In this document: positions 40,738 through 51,672 of the stretch, piece by piece
Numbering within the stretch: position 1 is the stretch's first letter
How the letters are laid out: every line of letters starts with the position of its first letter
Source: Lacinutrix neustonica
Lineage (GTDB): Bacteria > Bacteroidota > Bacteroidia > Flavobacteriales > Flavobacteriaceae
Length of the DNA stretch: 64,000 nt
Direction: 5' to 3'
Assembly (NCBI RefSeq): GCF_026625145.1
Contig: NZ_CP113088.1
Coordinates: 186,001 to 250,000, forward strand
The notes under the pieces: model-generated
What the model saw: the letters and a program-made list of their open reading frames with translations, nothing else
What the model was told of the DNA's origin: nothing
Database searches by the model: none
Translations under genes and position numbers: made by a program

Positions 40738-42291
40738 CTATTTAGGACTTAAAACCACGAAAGGAATAATCATTTCTTCTAAGGAAACACCGCCATGTTG
40801 GTAGGTGTTCCTATAATAACTTACATAATGATTATAGTTGTTAGGATATGCAAAAAACAAATCACTTTTCGCAAAAATAAAAGAACTGTTCATAGATATT
40901 GTAGGTAAATGAATGGTTTTAGGATCCTTTGCGGCTAGTACGTCTTTCTCTTCATAACTTAAGCTGCGTCCCGTTTTATAGCGCAAGTTTAAACTGGTAT
41001 CACGATCTCCAATAACTTTTGAAGGATTCTTAACATTAATAGTACCATGATCTGTGGTTAAAATTAATTTAAAACCCATTTGTTGTGCTTGTTGTATCAT
41101 TTCAAACAACGGTGAGTTTTTAAACCAGCTTTGCGTAAGTGAGCGATAGGCTTTATCATTAGAAGCCAATTCTTTTACTACATCCATTTCAGTTTTTGAA
41201 TGTGAAAGCATGTCTACAAAGTTATAAACCACAACAGTTAAATCATTGTCCTTGAGTCCTCTAAAATTTTCAGCTAATTTTTTACCATCTTTTAAATTGG
41301 TGATTTTGTAATACTCATGCTTTAAGTGTGTTAAGCCCAAGCGTTTCATCTGTGCATTTAGAAAATCATGTTCATGTAAGTTTTTTCCGCCGTCATCCGT
41401 ATCGTTTTTCCAATATTCAGGATGAAGTTTTTCCATATCACTTGGCATTAATCCGGAGAAAATCGCATTTCTTGCATATTGTGTTGCCGTTGGTAAAATA
41501 CTATAAAAAGCTTCTTCACTTACTTTCTTATAGTGATTCGTGACACTGGGTTCGAAGGCTTTCCATTGGTCATAACGTAAATTGTCTATAACCACTAAAA
41601 GAGTAGGTTGCTCCTTACTTAATTCCGGAACAATTTTATCTTTAAATAAAACGTGAGATAAGGTAGGAGACTCTGTATTAGCTTCAAACCACGTAGGATA
41701 GTTTTTATCAATAAATTTTCCAAATTGAATGTTGGCCTCGTTTTTTTGCGATTCTAAAATCTCAAACATTCCTGAATCTTCAATGTCTTCTAATCGCATT
41801 TCCCAATAGACCAATTTTTGATAAAGGGAAATCCAGTCTTCATAAGAGTTTACCATGGCCATATCCATCGCTATTTTTCTGAACTCTTGTTGGTAGTTTG
41901 AAGTCGTCTTCTCTGATACTAAACGAGAATGATCTAAATTCTTTTTTAAACTTAACAAAATTTGATGTGGGTTTACAGGTTTTATGAGGTAATCTGCAAT
42001 TTTATTCCCAATCGCTTCCTCCATAATATATTCTTCTTCACTCTTGGTAATCATGACAACAGGCAACTCATTTTCTTTTTCCTTAATTTCATTAAGCGTG
42101 TCTAAACCAGTTAAACCAGGCATGTTCTCATCTAAAAAAACAATATCAAATTTTTGTTCATCAAGTATTTCTAATGCCTCAGTACCGCTTTTGCAAGTGG
42201 TAACATTATAATTTTTTTGTTCTAAAAACAGGATGTGTGGTTTTAATAAATCAATTTCATCATCAACCCAAAGTACTTTTATTTTATCCAT
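40738..42291 (-). CDS. porX: PorX-type response regulator with PglZ domain
   Basis: 517 residues from ATG 42291. N-terminal receiver domain: KVLWVDDEIDLLKPH, phospho-Asp in FDIVFLDENMPG, and Lys in DYLIKPVNP. The rest is an alkaline-phosphatase-like PglZ domain with VVIDNLRYDQW and LILTTDHGTINV metal-binding positions. PorX regulates type IX secretion in Bacteroidota with the kinase PorY. The upstream 20 codons of the longer frame are excluded. Divergent from the HD hydrolase with only 38 bp between starts. Confidence 0.93.
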   Translation of the reverse strand: MDKIKVLWVDDEIDLLKPHILFLEQKNYNVTTCKSGTEALEILDEQKFDIVFLDENMPGLTGLDTLNEIKEKENELPVVMITKSEEEYIMEEAIGNKIADYLIKPVNPHQILLSLKKNLDHSRLVSEKTTSNYQQEFRKIAMDMAMVNSYEDWISLYQKLVYWEMRLEDIEDSGMFEILESQKNEANIQFGKFIDKNYPTWFEANTESPTLSHVLFKDKIVPELSKEQPTLLVVIDNLRYDQWKAFEPSVTNHYKKVSEEAFYSILPTATQYARNAIFSGLMPSDMEKLHPEYWKNDTDDGGKNLHEHDFLNAQMKRLGLTHLKHEYYKITNLKDGKKLAENFRGLKDNDLTVVVYNFVDMLSHSKTEMDVVKELASNDKAYRSLTQSWFKNSPLFEMIQQAQQMGFKLILTTDHGTINVKNPSKVIGDRDTSLNLRYKTGRSLSYEEKDVLAAKDPKTIHLPTISMNSSFIFAKSDLFFAYPNNYNHYVSYYRNTYQHGGVSLEEMIIPFVVLSPK

Positions 42292-42328
42292 GTATATTTG
42301 TTTATCTAAATCATTAAAAAAAAACGTC

Positions 42329-43559
42329 TTGCAACTAAGTAACAAGCTCAAAATATTAAACGACCCAATTTACGGATTTATTACTATCCCTAATTCTTTA
42401 ATTTTCGATTTAATCGAGCATAAATATTTTCAACGGTTACGCCGTATCACGCAAATGGGGATGAGTTATTTGGTCTACCCAGGAGCCCATCACACCCGTT
42501 TTCATCATGCCATAGGTTGCATGCATCTCATGCAAAAAGCAATACAAGTGCTTCGCTTTAAAGGGGTTGAAATTAATAATGATGAGCAAAACGCATTATT
42601 AATAGCAATTTTATTGCATGACATTGGTCATGGCCCCTTTTCACATGCCATGGAGCATAGCATTGTAAATGGCATCTCCCATGAGCATCTTTCAATGCTT
42701 TTTATGGAAGAATTAAACACAGAATTTAACAACGATTTAACGTTGGCTATTCAAATTTTTAAAGGGGACTATCCCCGTAAATTTATGTGCCAGTTAATTT
42801 CCAGCCGAGATAGATATGGATCGAGCAGATTATCTAAAGCGGGATAGTTTTTATACGGGAGTTGCCGAAGGTAATATTAATAGTGAACGCCTGATAACAA
42901 TGCTTAACGTTAGAAATGATGCGCTAGTGGTGGAGAATAAAGGCATCTATTCTGTAGAAAAATTCTTGGTGGCAAGACGTTTAATGTACTGGCAGGTTTA
43001 TTTGCATAAAACAAGTTTGTCTGCAGAGCAGTTACTCATTCGTGTCTTAAAGCGTGCTAAAGAATTGACTAAAGAGGGTCTAGTTTTGTCTGCAAGTAAG
43101 CCCTTACAGTATTTTCTTCAGAATGAAATTGCGTTAATGGATTTTACCCTAGAAAGCCTTGAGACGTTTTCAAAATTAGATGATTATGACGTTATTTCGG
43201 CCATGAAAGAATGGCAATATCATGAAGATTTTGTGTTGAAAAATCTCTGTAGTATGATTATAAATAGAGATTTGCTGAAGGTTAAAATTAAAAAGAAAGC
43301 TATTAAGCCGTCTTTATTACTTCAACATAAAAAAGAATTAATTGAAAAATATAATATTTCTGAAACAGAGGCAGATTACTTTGTGTTCACTGGCGAGATT
43401 TCAAATCAGGCATACACACTAAAAAAGCAAGGAATAAATATTTTACATAAAAACGGAAAGATTGAAGATATCGTTAAAGCATCAGACCAATTAAATTTAA
43501 AAGCGCTGTCTAAAACAGTGACTAAATATTATATCTGTTATCCAAAGGAAAAATTGTGA
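42329..43559 (+). CDS. HD-domain phosphohydrolase, one frameshift
   Basis: About 410 residues from a TTG start (LQLSNKLKILNDPIYGF). HD motifs: GAHHTRFHHAIGCMHL (first His), LLIAILLHDIGHGPFSHAMEH (His-Asp) and the later Asp in MDRADYLKRDSF. Insertion at 42805-42810 (CCGAGA) replaces CAG (Gln) in SSQIDMDRADYL; this is one of the sites that fix the lesion as CCAGA. The family resembles dNTP triphosphohydrolases; substrate unknown. Followed directly by lpxD. Confidence 0.88.
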
Positions 43560-43583
43560 TTATTTTTTCTATTTTTGCGTGAG

Positions 43584-44596
43584 ATGAAGTTTACAGCAGA
43601 ACAAATAGCAGGTATACTAGAAGGAGAGGTTGTGGGTAATCCACAGGCTGAAGTTTCTAAGTTATCAAAAATCGAGGAAGGTGTTGAAGGGACCTTGACC
43701 TTTTTGGCAAACCCTAAATACACACATTATATATATACAACGAAAGCAACTATAGCTATAGTAGGTAAAGATTTTAAGCCGAACAAGCTATTTCAACCAC
43801 TTTAATACGGGTTGAAGATGCTTATAAGTCATTTTCAAAACTACTAGAATATTACAATCAAGTTAAATTAAATAAATTCGGAATAGAGCAACCCGTATCT
43901 ATTGCTAAATCGGCATCACTGGGGAAGGACATTTATGTAGGTGCGTTCACATATATTGGTGAGAATGTAAAAATTGGAGATAACGTAAAAATTTTCCCAA
44001 GCAGTTATATTGGAGATAATGTGACGATTGATACTAATACTGTTTTGTTTGCAGGTGCTAAAATTTATTCAGAATCGATAATCGGCAAGAATTGTGTTAT
44101 TAATTCCGGAGCTATTATTGGAGCAGATGGTTTTGGGTTTGCACCTAATGCAGCTGGCGAATACAGTAAAATACCCCAAATAGGAAATGTTATTATAGAG
44201 GATTTTGTTGATATAGGTGCGGCAACAACTATCGATAGGGCGACTTTGGGTTCTACAATCATTCGTCGTGGTGCTAAATTAGATAATCAAATTCAGATCG
44301 CTCATAATGTTGAAATAGGTAAAAATACGGTTATTGCGGCGCAAACAGGTGTTGCTGGATCTACCAAAATAGGAGACAATTGCCAAATAGGAGGACAAGT
44401 GGGATTTGCGGGGCATATAAGCATTGGCAATAACGTGAAAATACAAGCGCAATCCGGGATTGGCAGAAACATCAAGGATAATGAGATTTTACAAGGATCA
44501 CCGGCCTTTAGTTATGGTGATTGGAATAAGTCTTATGTATATTTTAAAAACTTGCCTAAACTGGCAAAAACCATAAACGATTTAGAAAAAAAGGAA
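43584..44596 (+). CDS. lpxD: UDP-3-O-(3-hydroxyacyl)glucosamine N-acyltransferase, one frameshift and no visible stop
   Basis: About 338 residues. N-terminal uridine-binding domain ([33 protein letters not shown]), then left-handed beta-helix hexapeptide repeats and the catalytic His in [12 protein letters not shown]. Third lipid A step. Deletion at 43779-43783 (CCGAA, expected CCA GAA) breaks it after FKP. In the given sequence it runs in frame straight into lpxC through EKKEMAIVN; one extra or missing A in the run of seven near 44586-44592 would create a normal stop, so fusion is doubtful. Confidence 0.88.
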
Positions 44597-46002
44597 ATGG
44601 CGATAGTTAATTCAGACATAAAACAAAAAACCATAGACAAAGAAGTGTCTTTAAAAGGTGTTGGTTTACACACTGGAAATGAAGTAACGCTAACATTTAA
44701 ACCGGCGCCTGTAAATACAGGTTTCGCTTTTAAACGTATAGATTTAGAAGGAAATCCTATTATTGAAGCAGATGTCAACTATGTCACCAATACTCAACGT
44801 GGCACCTGTTTAGAAAAAAACGGAGTCATTATTCAAACCTGTGAACATGTGCTTGCAGCATTTACTGGTCCGGATATTGACAATGCCATAATTGAACTCG
44901 ATAGTGCCGAACCTCCAATTATGGATGGTTCTTCTAAGTTTTTTGTAGAGGCTATTGAAAGGGCAGGGATAGTGGAACAAGAAGCCTATCGTGAAGAGTA
45001 CGTGGTCAAAGATGTTATTTCTTATACAGATGAGGATACGGGAAGTGAAATTTTAGTAATGCCATCAAAGGAATATCAAGTTACTACTATGGTAGACTTT
45101 GGAACCAAGGTTCTTGGCACTCAAAATGCAACGCTAAACCATTTATCTGAGTTTAAAGAACATATCTCAGATTCCGTAACCTTTAGTTTTTTACATGAAT
45201 TAGAATCATTGTTGGAGCACGGTCTCATTAAAGGAGGTGATTTGAATAATGCTATAGTTTATGTGGACAAGGAATTGTCTCCTGAAACTATGGAAAAACT
45301 AAAAATTGCCTTTGGTAAAGATAGTATCTCTGTAAAGCCAAATGGTATTCTTGATAATCTAACGTTGCACCACCCTAACGAGGCAGCAAGACATAAATTG
45401 TTAGATGTTATTGGTGATTTGGCTTTGGTAGGGACACGTATTCGCGGAAAAGTGATAGCCAATAAACCAGGCCACTACATCAATACACAGTTTGCAAAGA
45501 AACTTTCAAAAATTATTAAAAACGAAAGAAGAAATAATGTACCGAGGTTGATTTGAACCAAACACCTGTAATGGATGTGAATCAAATTATGGACATGCTG
45601 CCTCACAGACAGCCGTTCTTATTAATTGACAAAATTTTTGAACTTTCGGAAAACAAAGTGGTTGGAATGAAAAACGTGACAATGAATGAGCCGTTTTTCG
45701 CAGGACACTTTCCAGGAGCTCCAGTTATGCCAGGAGTCTTAATAGTTGAAGCGATGGCACAAACAGGAGGTATATTGGTATTGAGTACAGTTCCAGATCC
45801 TGAAAATTATTTAACGTTTTTTATGAAAATAGACAAAGTGAAGTTCAAACAAAAAGTGGTCCCTGGTGACACTTTAATCTTCAATTGTTCTCTCATTACA
45901 CCAATAAGACGCGGTATTTGCCACATGCAAGGATATGCATACGCAAATGGTAAACTTTGTGCTGAAGCTGAGCTAATGGCGCAAATTACAAAAGTAAAAT
46001 AA
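44597..46002 (+). CDS. lpxC: bifunctional LpxC deacetylase / FabZ dehydratase, one frameshift
   Basis: About 467 residues. LpxC part: [12 protein letters not shown], zinc ligands in QTCEHVLAA and [21 protein letters not shown], and the [10 protein letters not shown]-like [10 protein letters not shown] motif. FabZ part from about residue 315: [14 protein letters not shown], active His in [23 protein letters not shown] deletion at 45542-45546 (CCGAG) creates a false stop just after NNVP; the expected CCA GAG (Pro-Glu) joins the halves without a gap, as in the fused enzyme known in Bacteroidota. Commits UDP-GlcNAc derivative to lipid A and dehydrates 3-hydroxyacyl-ACP. Confidence 0.93.
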
Positions 46003-46190
46003 TCTTAAAAACAACAGTACCGGTGTCGCATTATATTTTTTAGAAGTAAAACACTAAATTGCGAATACGTTGTCACCAATTAATAAAGGAGTACTATTAA
46101 AATGAACAGAGCATATCACAGGTTTCTCTATGAAGTAAAACCTTTAAAATGCAAACTCATTTTTACCAATTAAAAAATTATATTATAAAA

Positions 46191-46976
46191 ATGAATCAAC
46201 CCCTAGCATACGTACACCCAGGAGCTAAAATTGCTAAAAATGTAGTGATTGAGCCTTTTACAACAATTTCTAATAATGTTACTATTGGTGAAGGCACTTG
46301 GATTGGTAGTAATGTTACCATCATGGAAGGTGCTCGTATAGGTAAAAACTGTAATATTTTTCCAGGCGCAGTTATTTCTGCAGTGCCTCAAGATTTAAAA
46401 TTTAATGATGAAGATACCACTACCGAAATAGGAGATAACGTTACTATTAGAGAGTGTGTTACCATTAATCGTGGTACGACAGACCGGATGAAAACGGTTA
46501 TTGGTAACAATTGCTTGATTATGGCATATTGCCATATTGCACACGACTGTGTGGTTGGTAATAATTGTATTTTCTCGAATAACAGCACCTTAGCAGGTCA
46601 TATTAATGTTGGAGATTATGTGGTATTGGCTGGAATGACAGCCGTTCACCAATTTTGTTCTATTGGTAATCATGCCTTTGTTACGGGAGGGTCGTTAGTA
46701 AGAAAAGATGTACCGCCTTTTGTAAAGGCTGGGCGTGAGCCATTGTCTTATGTGGGTATTAATTCTGTAGGCTTGAGACGAAGAGGATATACAACAGATA
46801 AGATAAGAGAGATTCAGGAAATATTCAGAATATTATATCAAAAAAATTATAACACTACGCAAGCTTCAAACATCATTGAAGCAGAAATGGAAGCAACCAC
46901 TGAGCGTGATGAAATACTGCAGTTTATCAAAAATTCTCACCGAGGGATTATGAAAGGTTACTTCAAATCAAATTAA
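46191..46976 (+). CDS. lpxA: UDP-N-acetylglucosamine O-acyltransferase
   Basis: 261 residues from ATG 46191 (MNQPLAYVHPGAKIAKNV); the 14 codons further upstream are not part of the family. First lipid A step. Hexapeptide repeats throughout, catalytic His in AYCHIAHDC, and the C-terminal helical region (IREIQEIFRILYQKNYNT). It follows lpxC/fabZ by 188 bp and precedes efp closely. Confidence 0.95.
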   Translation: MNQPLAYVHPGAKIAKNVVIEPFTTISNNVTIGEGTWIGSNVTIMEGARIGKNCNIFPGAVISAVPQDLKFNDEDTTTEIGDNVTIRECVTINRGTTDRMKTVIGNNCLIMAYCHIAHDCVVGNNCIFSNNSTLAGHINVGDYVVLAGMTAVHQFCSIGNHAFVTGGSLVRKDVPPFVKAGREPLSYVGINSVGLRRRGYTTDKIREIQEIFRILYQKNYNTTQASNIIEAEMEATTERDEILQFIKNSHRGIMKGYFKSN

Positions 46977-46993
46977 AAATTAAAATAAAAATT

Positions 46994-47560
46994 ATGGCGA
47001 GTACTTCAGATATTAGAAACGGATTATGTATCAAATATAATAATGATATTTATAAAATTATTGAATTTTTACATGTGAAGCCAGGAAAAGGCCCAGCATT
47101 CGTAAGAACAAAAATGAAAAGTGTTACGAATGGAAAAGTTTTAGACAATACCTTTTCTGCAGGACATAAGATTGAAGATGTTCGTGTGGAAACGCATAAA
47201 TTTCAGTTCTTATACCATGATGGGGAGTTTTACCATTTCATGAATCAGGAAGATTATACTCAAATTCGTTTGTTAGAAGCGGCTTTAGATAAGCCGGAGT
47301 TAATGAAAGAAGGTGAGGTGGTTACCGTATTAATTAATACTGAAGATAACATGCCGCTTTCAGTAGACCTACCTGCAAGTGTGGTTTTAGAAGTTACTGC
47401 TACAGAGCCAGGGGTTAAAGGAAATACGGCAACTAATGCCACTAAACCAGCTACTATGGAAACAGGAGCAGAGGTAAATGTCCCTTTATTTATTAATGAA
47501 GGAGATAAAATTAAAATTGAAACCGATAAAGGAACTTATAAAGAACGTGTTAAAGAATAA
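46994..47560 (+). CDS. efp: elongation factor P
   Basis: 188 residues; three beta-barrel domains. N-terminal KOW-like part with IIEFLHVKPGKGPAFVRTKMK, where the loop Lys is the modification site in related proteins, and the C-terminal TATEPGVKGNTATNATKPATMETGAEVNVPLFI signature. Relieves stalling at proline runs. Starts 17 bp after lpxA. Confidence 0.97.
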   Translation: MASTSDIRNGLCIKYNNDIYKIIEFLHVKPGKGPAFVRTKMKSVTNGKVLDNTFSAGHKIEDVRVETHKFQFLYHDGEFYHFMNQEDYTQIRLLEAALDKPELMKEGEVVTVLINTEDNMPLSVDLPASVVLEVTATEPGVKGNTATNATKPATMETGAEVNVPLFINEGDKIKIETDKGTYKERVKE

Positions 47561-47566
47561 TTTTCA

Positions 47567-48502
47567 TTGAAATTCTCTAAATCACATACTCTCAAGGAAA
47601 TAGCACAAATTATAAATTGTAATTATGTTGGCGCAGACGATTTTCAGGTTTTTGGAATGAACGAGATTCATGTCGTCGAAACTGGGGATATTGTTTTTGT
47701 CGATCACCCTAAATATTACGATAAAGCACTACAGTCTGCAGCAACAGTTATTTTAATAAACAAAGAAGTAGACTGCCCTGAAGGGAAGGCTTTATTAATT
47801 AGTGATGATCCGTTTAGGGACTTCAATTTATTAACGCAATATTTTAAACCGTTTCAAAGCGCGAATGTGAGCATTTCTCCTTCAGCAAAAATCGGGAAAA
47901 ACACCATCATACAACCCAATTGCTTTATTGGTAACAATGTTACGATAGGTGATAATTGTGTTATACATGCCAACGTCACGATTTATGATGACGCCGTGAT
48001 TGGAAACCATGTTACCATCCATTCCGGGACTATACTGGGCGCTAGTGCTTTTTATTATAAAAACAGACCTACGGGTTTCGATCCATTAATTTACGGCGGA
48101 CGCGTCGTGATTGAAGACCATGTCGATATTGGCGCTTTATGTACTATTGATAAGGGAGTTACAGGGGATACAACTATTGGAGCGGGGTCTAAATTGGATA
48201 ATCAAATTCAAGTGGGGCACGATACCATCATAGGTAAAAAATGTTTAATAGCCTCTCAGGTTGGTATTGCTGGCTGTTGCGTTATAGAAGACGAAGTGAC
48301 TATTTGGGGGCAAGTGGGTACCAACAGTGGAATCACCATTGGTAAAAAAGCAGTAATTCTTGGTCAAACCGGAGTAACAAAATCTGTTGTAGGAGGTAAA
48401 AGTTATTTTGGGACTCCTATTGAAGAATCTAGAGTGAAATTAAAGGAACTGGCGTATGTCAAGCAAATCCCTAATATTATTGATCAATTAAAAAGCAAGT
48501 AG
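47567..48502 (+). CDS. second LpxD-like N-acyltransferase paralogue
   Basis: 311 residues from a TTG start only six bases after efp. N-terminal [16 protein letters not shown] and [21 protein letters not shown] follow the LpxD uridine-binding domain, and the hexapeptide helix keeps the catalytic His in [12 protein letters not shown]. It is shorter than the first copy and lacks the same C-terminal extension. It ends adjacent to a SnoaL-like gene. It may act on a different acyl chain or sugar; that is inference. Confidence 0.85.
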   Translation: MKFSKSHTLKEIAQIINCNYVGADDFQVFGMNEIHVVETGDIVFVDHPKYYDKALQSAATVILINKEVDCPEGKALLISDDPFRDFNLLTQYFKPFQSANVSISPSAKIGKNTIIQPNCFIGNNVTIGDNCVIHANVTIYDDAVIGNHVTIHSGTILGASAFYYKNRPTGFDPLIYGGRVVIEDHVDIGALCTIDKGVTGDTTIGAGSKLDNQIQVGHDTIIGKKCLIASQVGIAGCCVIEDEVTIWGQVGTNSGITIGKKAVILGQTGVTKSVVGGKSYFGTPIEESRVKLKELAYVKQIPNIIDQLKSK

Positions 48503-48907
48503 ATGTCTGCAAAAGAAATAGTTAAAGCCTTTTATAGCTTAGATTTAGCAAAAGAAGATACCGCGATAGACATGATACACAAAGGGTGTGTGATGCATTG
48601 GAGTAGTAGCAAGGGGTTTACCGAGCTGAATTACAATGAGATTAGTGACATGTTGCTAAGTGTGCGTCAATCATTTTTGTCTTTCAAATACAAACTAAGT
48701 CATTTATTAGAGGATGGAAATACGGTAACTGCCGGATATACAATATATACCACAAGCATTGAAACGCCTCATAAAGAAGATGCTTTAGCGCATTTTATCT
48801 CTATTTGGGAAGTTAAGAATAAAAAATTATATAAATGCTGGGAGATAAGTCAATTGGTCGATGATAATCCTAAGGGCATATCTTCATTTTCGGAAATAAA
48901 AATTTAA
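48503..48907 (+). CDS. SnoaL/NTF2-like protein
   Basis: 134 residues in the cystatin-like SnoaL fold: FYSLDLAKEDTAIDMIHKGCVMHWSSSKGF at the N-terminus and FISIWEVKNKKLYKCWEISQL near the C-terminus. No gap from the lpxD paralogue stop, so translationally coupled. Function unknown. Confidence 0.75.
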   Translation: MSAKEIVKAFYSLDLAKEDTAIDMIHKGCVMHWSSSKGFTELNYNEISDMLLSVRQSFLSFKYKLSHLLEDGNTVTAGYTIYTTSIETPHKEDALAHFISIWEVKNKKLYKCWEISQLVDDNPKGISSFSEIKI

Positions 48908-49025
48908 AATAGATTTAAAAAATCGCTATCAAAAACTTACTTTTGTGGCGAATTAAATAAAAACAACTCCATTTTGATTTCCTTTAAGGAAATGTCTAAA
49001 AGACAATGGGACAAAAATTAAACAA

Positions 49026-49898
49026 ATGAGCGTTTTAGTAAACAAAGATTCAAAAATAATAGTTCAAGGTTTTACAGGTAGTGAAGGGACTTTTCACGCT
49101 GAACAAATGATTGAATATGGAACAAATGTTGTTGGTGGAGTGACTCCAGGAAAAGGAGGGCAATCCCATTTAGACAGGCCTGTTTTCAACACTGTTGAAG
49201 AAGCGGTTCAAAAAGCGGGAGCAGATACAAGTATTATTTTTGTGCCACCTGCTTTTGCTGCAGATGCTATTATGGAAGCTGCAGATGCTGGAATAAAAGT
49301 AATTATTTGTATTACTGAAGGCATTCCAGTGGCAGATATGATCAAAGCTTCAAATTATATAAAAGGAAGAGCGTGTCGTTTGATAGGACCTAACTGTCCA
49401 GGTGTTATCACACCAGGGGAAGCAAAAGTTGGTATTATGCCAGGTTTTGTTTTCAAAAAAGGAAAAGTTGGTATTGTTTCAAAATCAGGAACATTAACCT
49501 ATGAAGCAGCAGACCAAGTGGTAAAGCAAGGGTTAGGAATTACTACTGCCATAGGTATTGGTGGAGATCCAATTATTGGAACTACGACTAAAGAAGCTGT
49601 TGAATTGTTAATTAATGATCCGGAAACCGAGTGTGTGGTTATGATTGGCGAAATTGGAGGCCAATTAGAAGCAGACGCAGCTAACTGGTATAAAGAAAGT
49701 GGCAGTAAAAAACCAATTATTGGTTTCATTGCTGGAGAAACAGCACCTGCAGGTCGTACAATGGGTCATGCTGGAGCCATTGTTGGAGGTAGTGATGATA
49801 CAGCCCAAGCTAAAAAAGAAATCATGAGAGCTTGTGGTATTCATGTGGTAGATTCACCTGCTGAAATAGGTAAGAAAGTAAAAGAAGTTTTAGGATAA
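49026..49898 (+). CDS. sucD: succinyl-CoA ligase alpha subunit
   Basis: 290 residues. CoA-binding [44 protein letters not shown], and the phosphorylated His in [10 protein letters not shown] near residue 246. TCA cycle step succinyl-CoA to succinate with NDP phosphorylation. The beta subunit is not in the window. Confidence 0.97.
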   Translation: MSVLVNKDSKIIVQGFTGSEGTFHAEQMIEYGTNVVGGVTPGKGGQSHLDRPVFNTVEEAVQKAGADTSIIFVPPAFAADAIMEAADAGIKVIICITEGIPVADMIKASNYIKGRACRLIGPNCPGVITPGEAKVGIMPGFVFKKGKVGIVSKSGTLTYEAADQVVKQGLGITTAIGIGGDPIIGTTTKEAVELLINDPETECVVMIGEIGGQLEADAANWYKESGSKKPIIGFIAGETAPAGRTMGHAGAIVGGSDDTAQAKKEIMRACGIHVVDSPAEIGKKVKEVLG

Positions 49899-49953
49899 CA
49901 TTTTAATAATAGGATTTTCCCTGTTAAAAAAATATAATTTAGAAACGTTATTA

Positions 49954-49990
49954 GTTCGTTGACTGTCTTTTAGTTAACGAACTTTTTTTT
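49954..49990 (+). terminator. terminator after sucD
   Basis: AGTTCGTTGACT pairs with AGTTAACGAACT (one G-T pair) and is followed by eight Ts. Confidence 0.85.
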
Positions 49991-50009
49991 GATCAATAAA
50001 TAACCAAAA

Positions 50010-50139
50010 ATGAAGCACTTAAGGCTGGTGGTATGCTTTTTATTTTTGCTACTATTTTAGTTGCAAAACCGAGAGTGACAACACAAAGGCTTATAATACC
50101 ACAGAACAACTAGATGTCTTCGGTTTTAATGATATATAA
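50010..50139 (+). CDS. short lipoprotein, 42 residues, one T-run frameshift
   Basis: Starts MKHLRLVVCFLFLLLF. Taking one T out of the run at 50055-50058 gives the lipobox LFSC and then KTESDNTKAYNTTEQ and a Phe-Gly-Phe end before TAA. No domain recognised. Between it and the terminator at 50274 (50140-50273) nothing else is seen. Confidence 0.4.
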
Positions 50140-50273
50140 ATTATAAATCTACCAGATTGCGTTTGTACACTTCACAAAATTAGGTAGACATGCTGTTTAT
50201 TTAATTATAAAAAATTAGAACTATAAAACGACAGCTATTTTGGCGCCCTTAATAAGGCGGGTAATTGCAATAG

Positions 50274-50310
50274 AACCTCATAATTGAAAACAAATTATGA
50301 GGTTTTTTAT
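50274..50310 (+). terminator. terminator upstream of fabG
   Basis: AACCTCATAATT and AATTATGAGGTT form a perfect 12-bp stem followed by a T run. Confidence 0.85.
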
Positions 50311-50330
50311 TTAATACTCATTGTAATTAC

Positions 50331-50338
50331 TATATTTG
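50331..50338 (+). promoter_or_regulatory. -7 box upstream of fabG
   Basis: TATATTTG, 27 bp upstream of the fabG start; it lies right after the terminator, so fabG starts a new transcript. Confidence 0.55.
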
Positions 50339-50364
50339 AACGACTAATAAATTAAAGAAAATTA

Positions 50365-51111
50365 ATGAAACTTTTAGACGGTAAAACAGCAATAATCACA
50401 GGCGCAAGTCGTGGCATTGGTAAAGGTATAGCGGAAGTTTTTGCACAACAAGGTGCAAATGTAGCCTTTACATATAGTTCTTCAGTTGAAGCAGCTAATG
50501 AATTAGAAAAAGAATTAAACGCTTTAGGAGTAAAAGCGAAAGGATATAAGAGTAACGCGGCAAGTTTTGATGAGGCTCAAGAATTAGCTGAAGTAGTATT
50601 AAAAGAGTTTGGAAGTATTGACGTATTAGTTAATAATGCCGGGATTACAAAAGACAATCTTTTAATGCGAATGGGTGAAGAAGATTTTGATGCTGTAATT
50701 GAAGTGAATTTGAAGTCTGTATTCAACATGACAAAAGCGGTACAACGCACCATGCTTAAACAACGCAAAGGCTCAATCATTAATATGAGTTCGGTTGTTG
50801 GTGTTAAAGGAAATGCAGGACAAACCAATTACGCAGCGTCTAAGGCAGGAATTATTGGCTTTTCAAAATCGGTAGCTTTAGAGCTAGGATCTAGAAATAT
50901 TAGAAGTAATGTGATTGCGCCTGGATTTATAGAAACTGAAATGACTGCTAAATTGGATGAAGAAACAGTGAAAAGTTGGAGAAATGCTATTCCTTTAAAA
51001 CGTGGTGGTACACGTGAAGATATTGCCAATGTTTGTGTGTTCTTAGCTAGTGATATGTCTGCTTATGTCACTGGGCAAACCATAAACGTAGATGGAGGCA
51101 TGTTAACTTAA
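50365..51111 (+). CDS. fabG: 3-oxoacyl-ACP reductase
   Basis: 248 residues, short-chain dehydrogenase. NADP-binding GASRGIGKG, NNAGITKDN, catalytic Ser in MSSVVG, YAASK (Tyr-x-x-x-Lys) near residue 155, and the terminal TINVDGGMLT. Reduction step in fatty acid synthesis. Confidence 0.96.
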   Translation: MKLLDGKTAIITGASRGIGKGIAEVFAQQGANVAFTYSSSVEAANELEKELNALGVKAKGYKSNAASFDEAQELAEVVLKEFGSIDVLVNNAGITKDNLLMRMGEEDFDAVIEVNLKSVFNMTKAVQRTMLKQRKGSIINMSSVVGVKGNAGQTNYAASKAGIIGFSKSVALELGSRNIRSNVIAPGFIETEMTAKLDEETVKSWRNAIPLKRGGTREDIANVCVFLASDMSAYVTGQTINVDGGMLT

Positions 51112-51134
51112 AATTTAAACTAAAACTAAAGCAA

Positions 51135-51666
51135 ATGAAAAGCATTTTACTAGTGTTAGCACTTATTATAAATACGGTTGTTTTTTCGCAAGATTGGACG
51201 ACTTACCATAATAAAGACTTTAATTTCAGTGTAGATTTACCTGGTGAGCCAAAAACAATGGAGCAAGAGGTGCCAACAGAAGTTGGCGATCTAACGATGC
51301 GTATGTTTATGGTCGATGCTTCTGTTTACGAGGGGAGTAGTAACCTAATGTATATGGTTATTCATACTGAATACCCTGTCAATCCGAGATAAGCTTGAGG
51401 AGAGTGATGTTCAAACTATGTTAGATGGTTCTGTAGATGGAGCGGTTGGTAACGTGCAAGGAAAACTTGTTTATGCTAATAAAACGGAATTAAATGGTAG
51501 TCCGGGCCGGGAGGCTAAAATTGAAGTGCAAGGGGCTTTTATGTATATGAATATGTATGTAAAAAACAATGCCTTATATGCTATTCAGACTATTTGCTTA
51601 AGTGAAAATGATGAAAATGAAGATATTAAAAAGTTTTTCAGTTCATTTAAATTAAATAATATGTAA
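51135..51666 (+). CDS. exported hypothetical protein, one frameshift
   Basis: About 177 residues with a signal peptide (SILLVLALIINTVVFS). The mature part reads DWTTYHNKDFNFSVDLPGEPK and later GREAKIEVQGAFMYMNMYVKNN, like small flavobacterial proteins of unknown function that follow fabG. CCGAGA at 51384-51389 (expected CCA GAT, Pro-Asp) interrupts it after YPVNP. Function unknown. Confidence 0.75.
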
Positions 51667-51672
51667 TAGCCA

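Noticed and set aside
42816-43559. Separate gene starting MDRADYL
   Set aside because: It is the C-terminal part of the HD hydrolase after an inserted base at 42805-42810; MDRADYL belongs to the metal-binding motif.
45553-46002. Stand-alone fabZ
   Set aside because: The split from lpxC is a single missing base at 45542-45546; Bacteroidota encode the fused enzyme and the linker joins without a gap.
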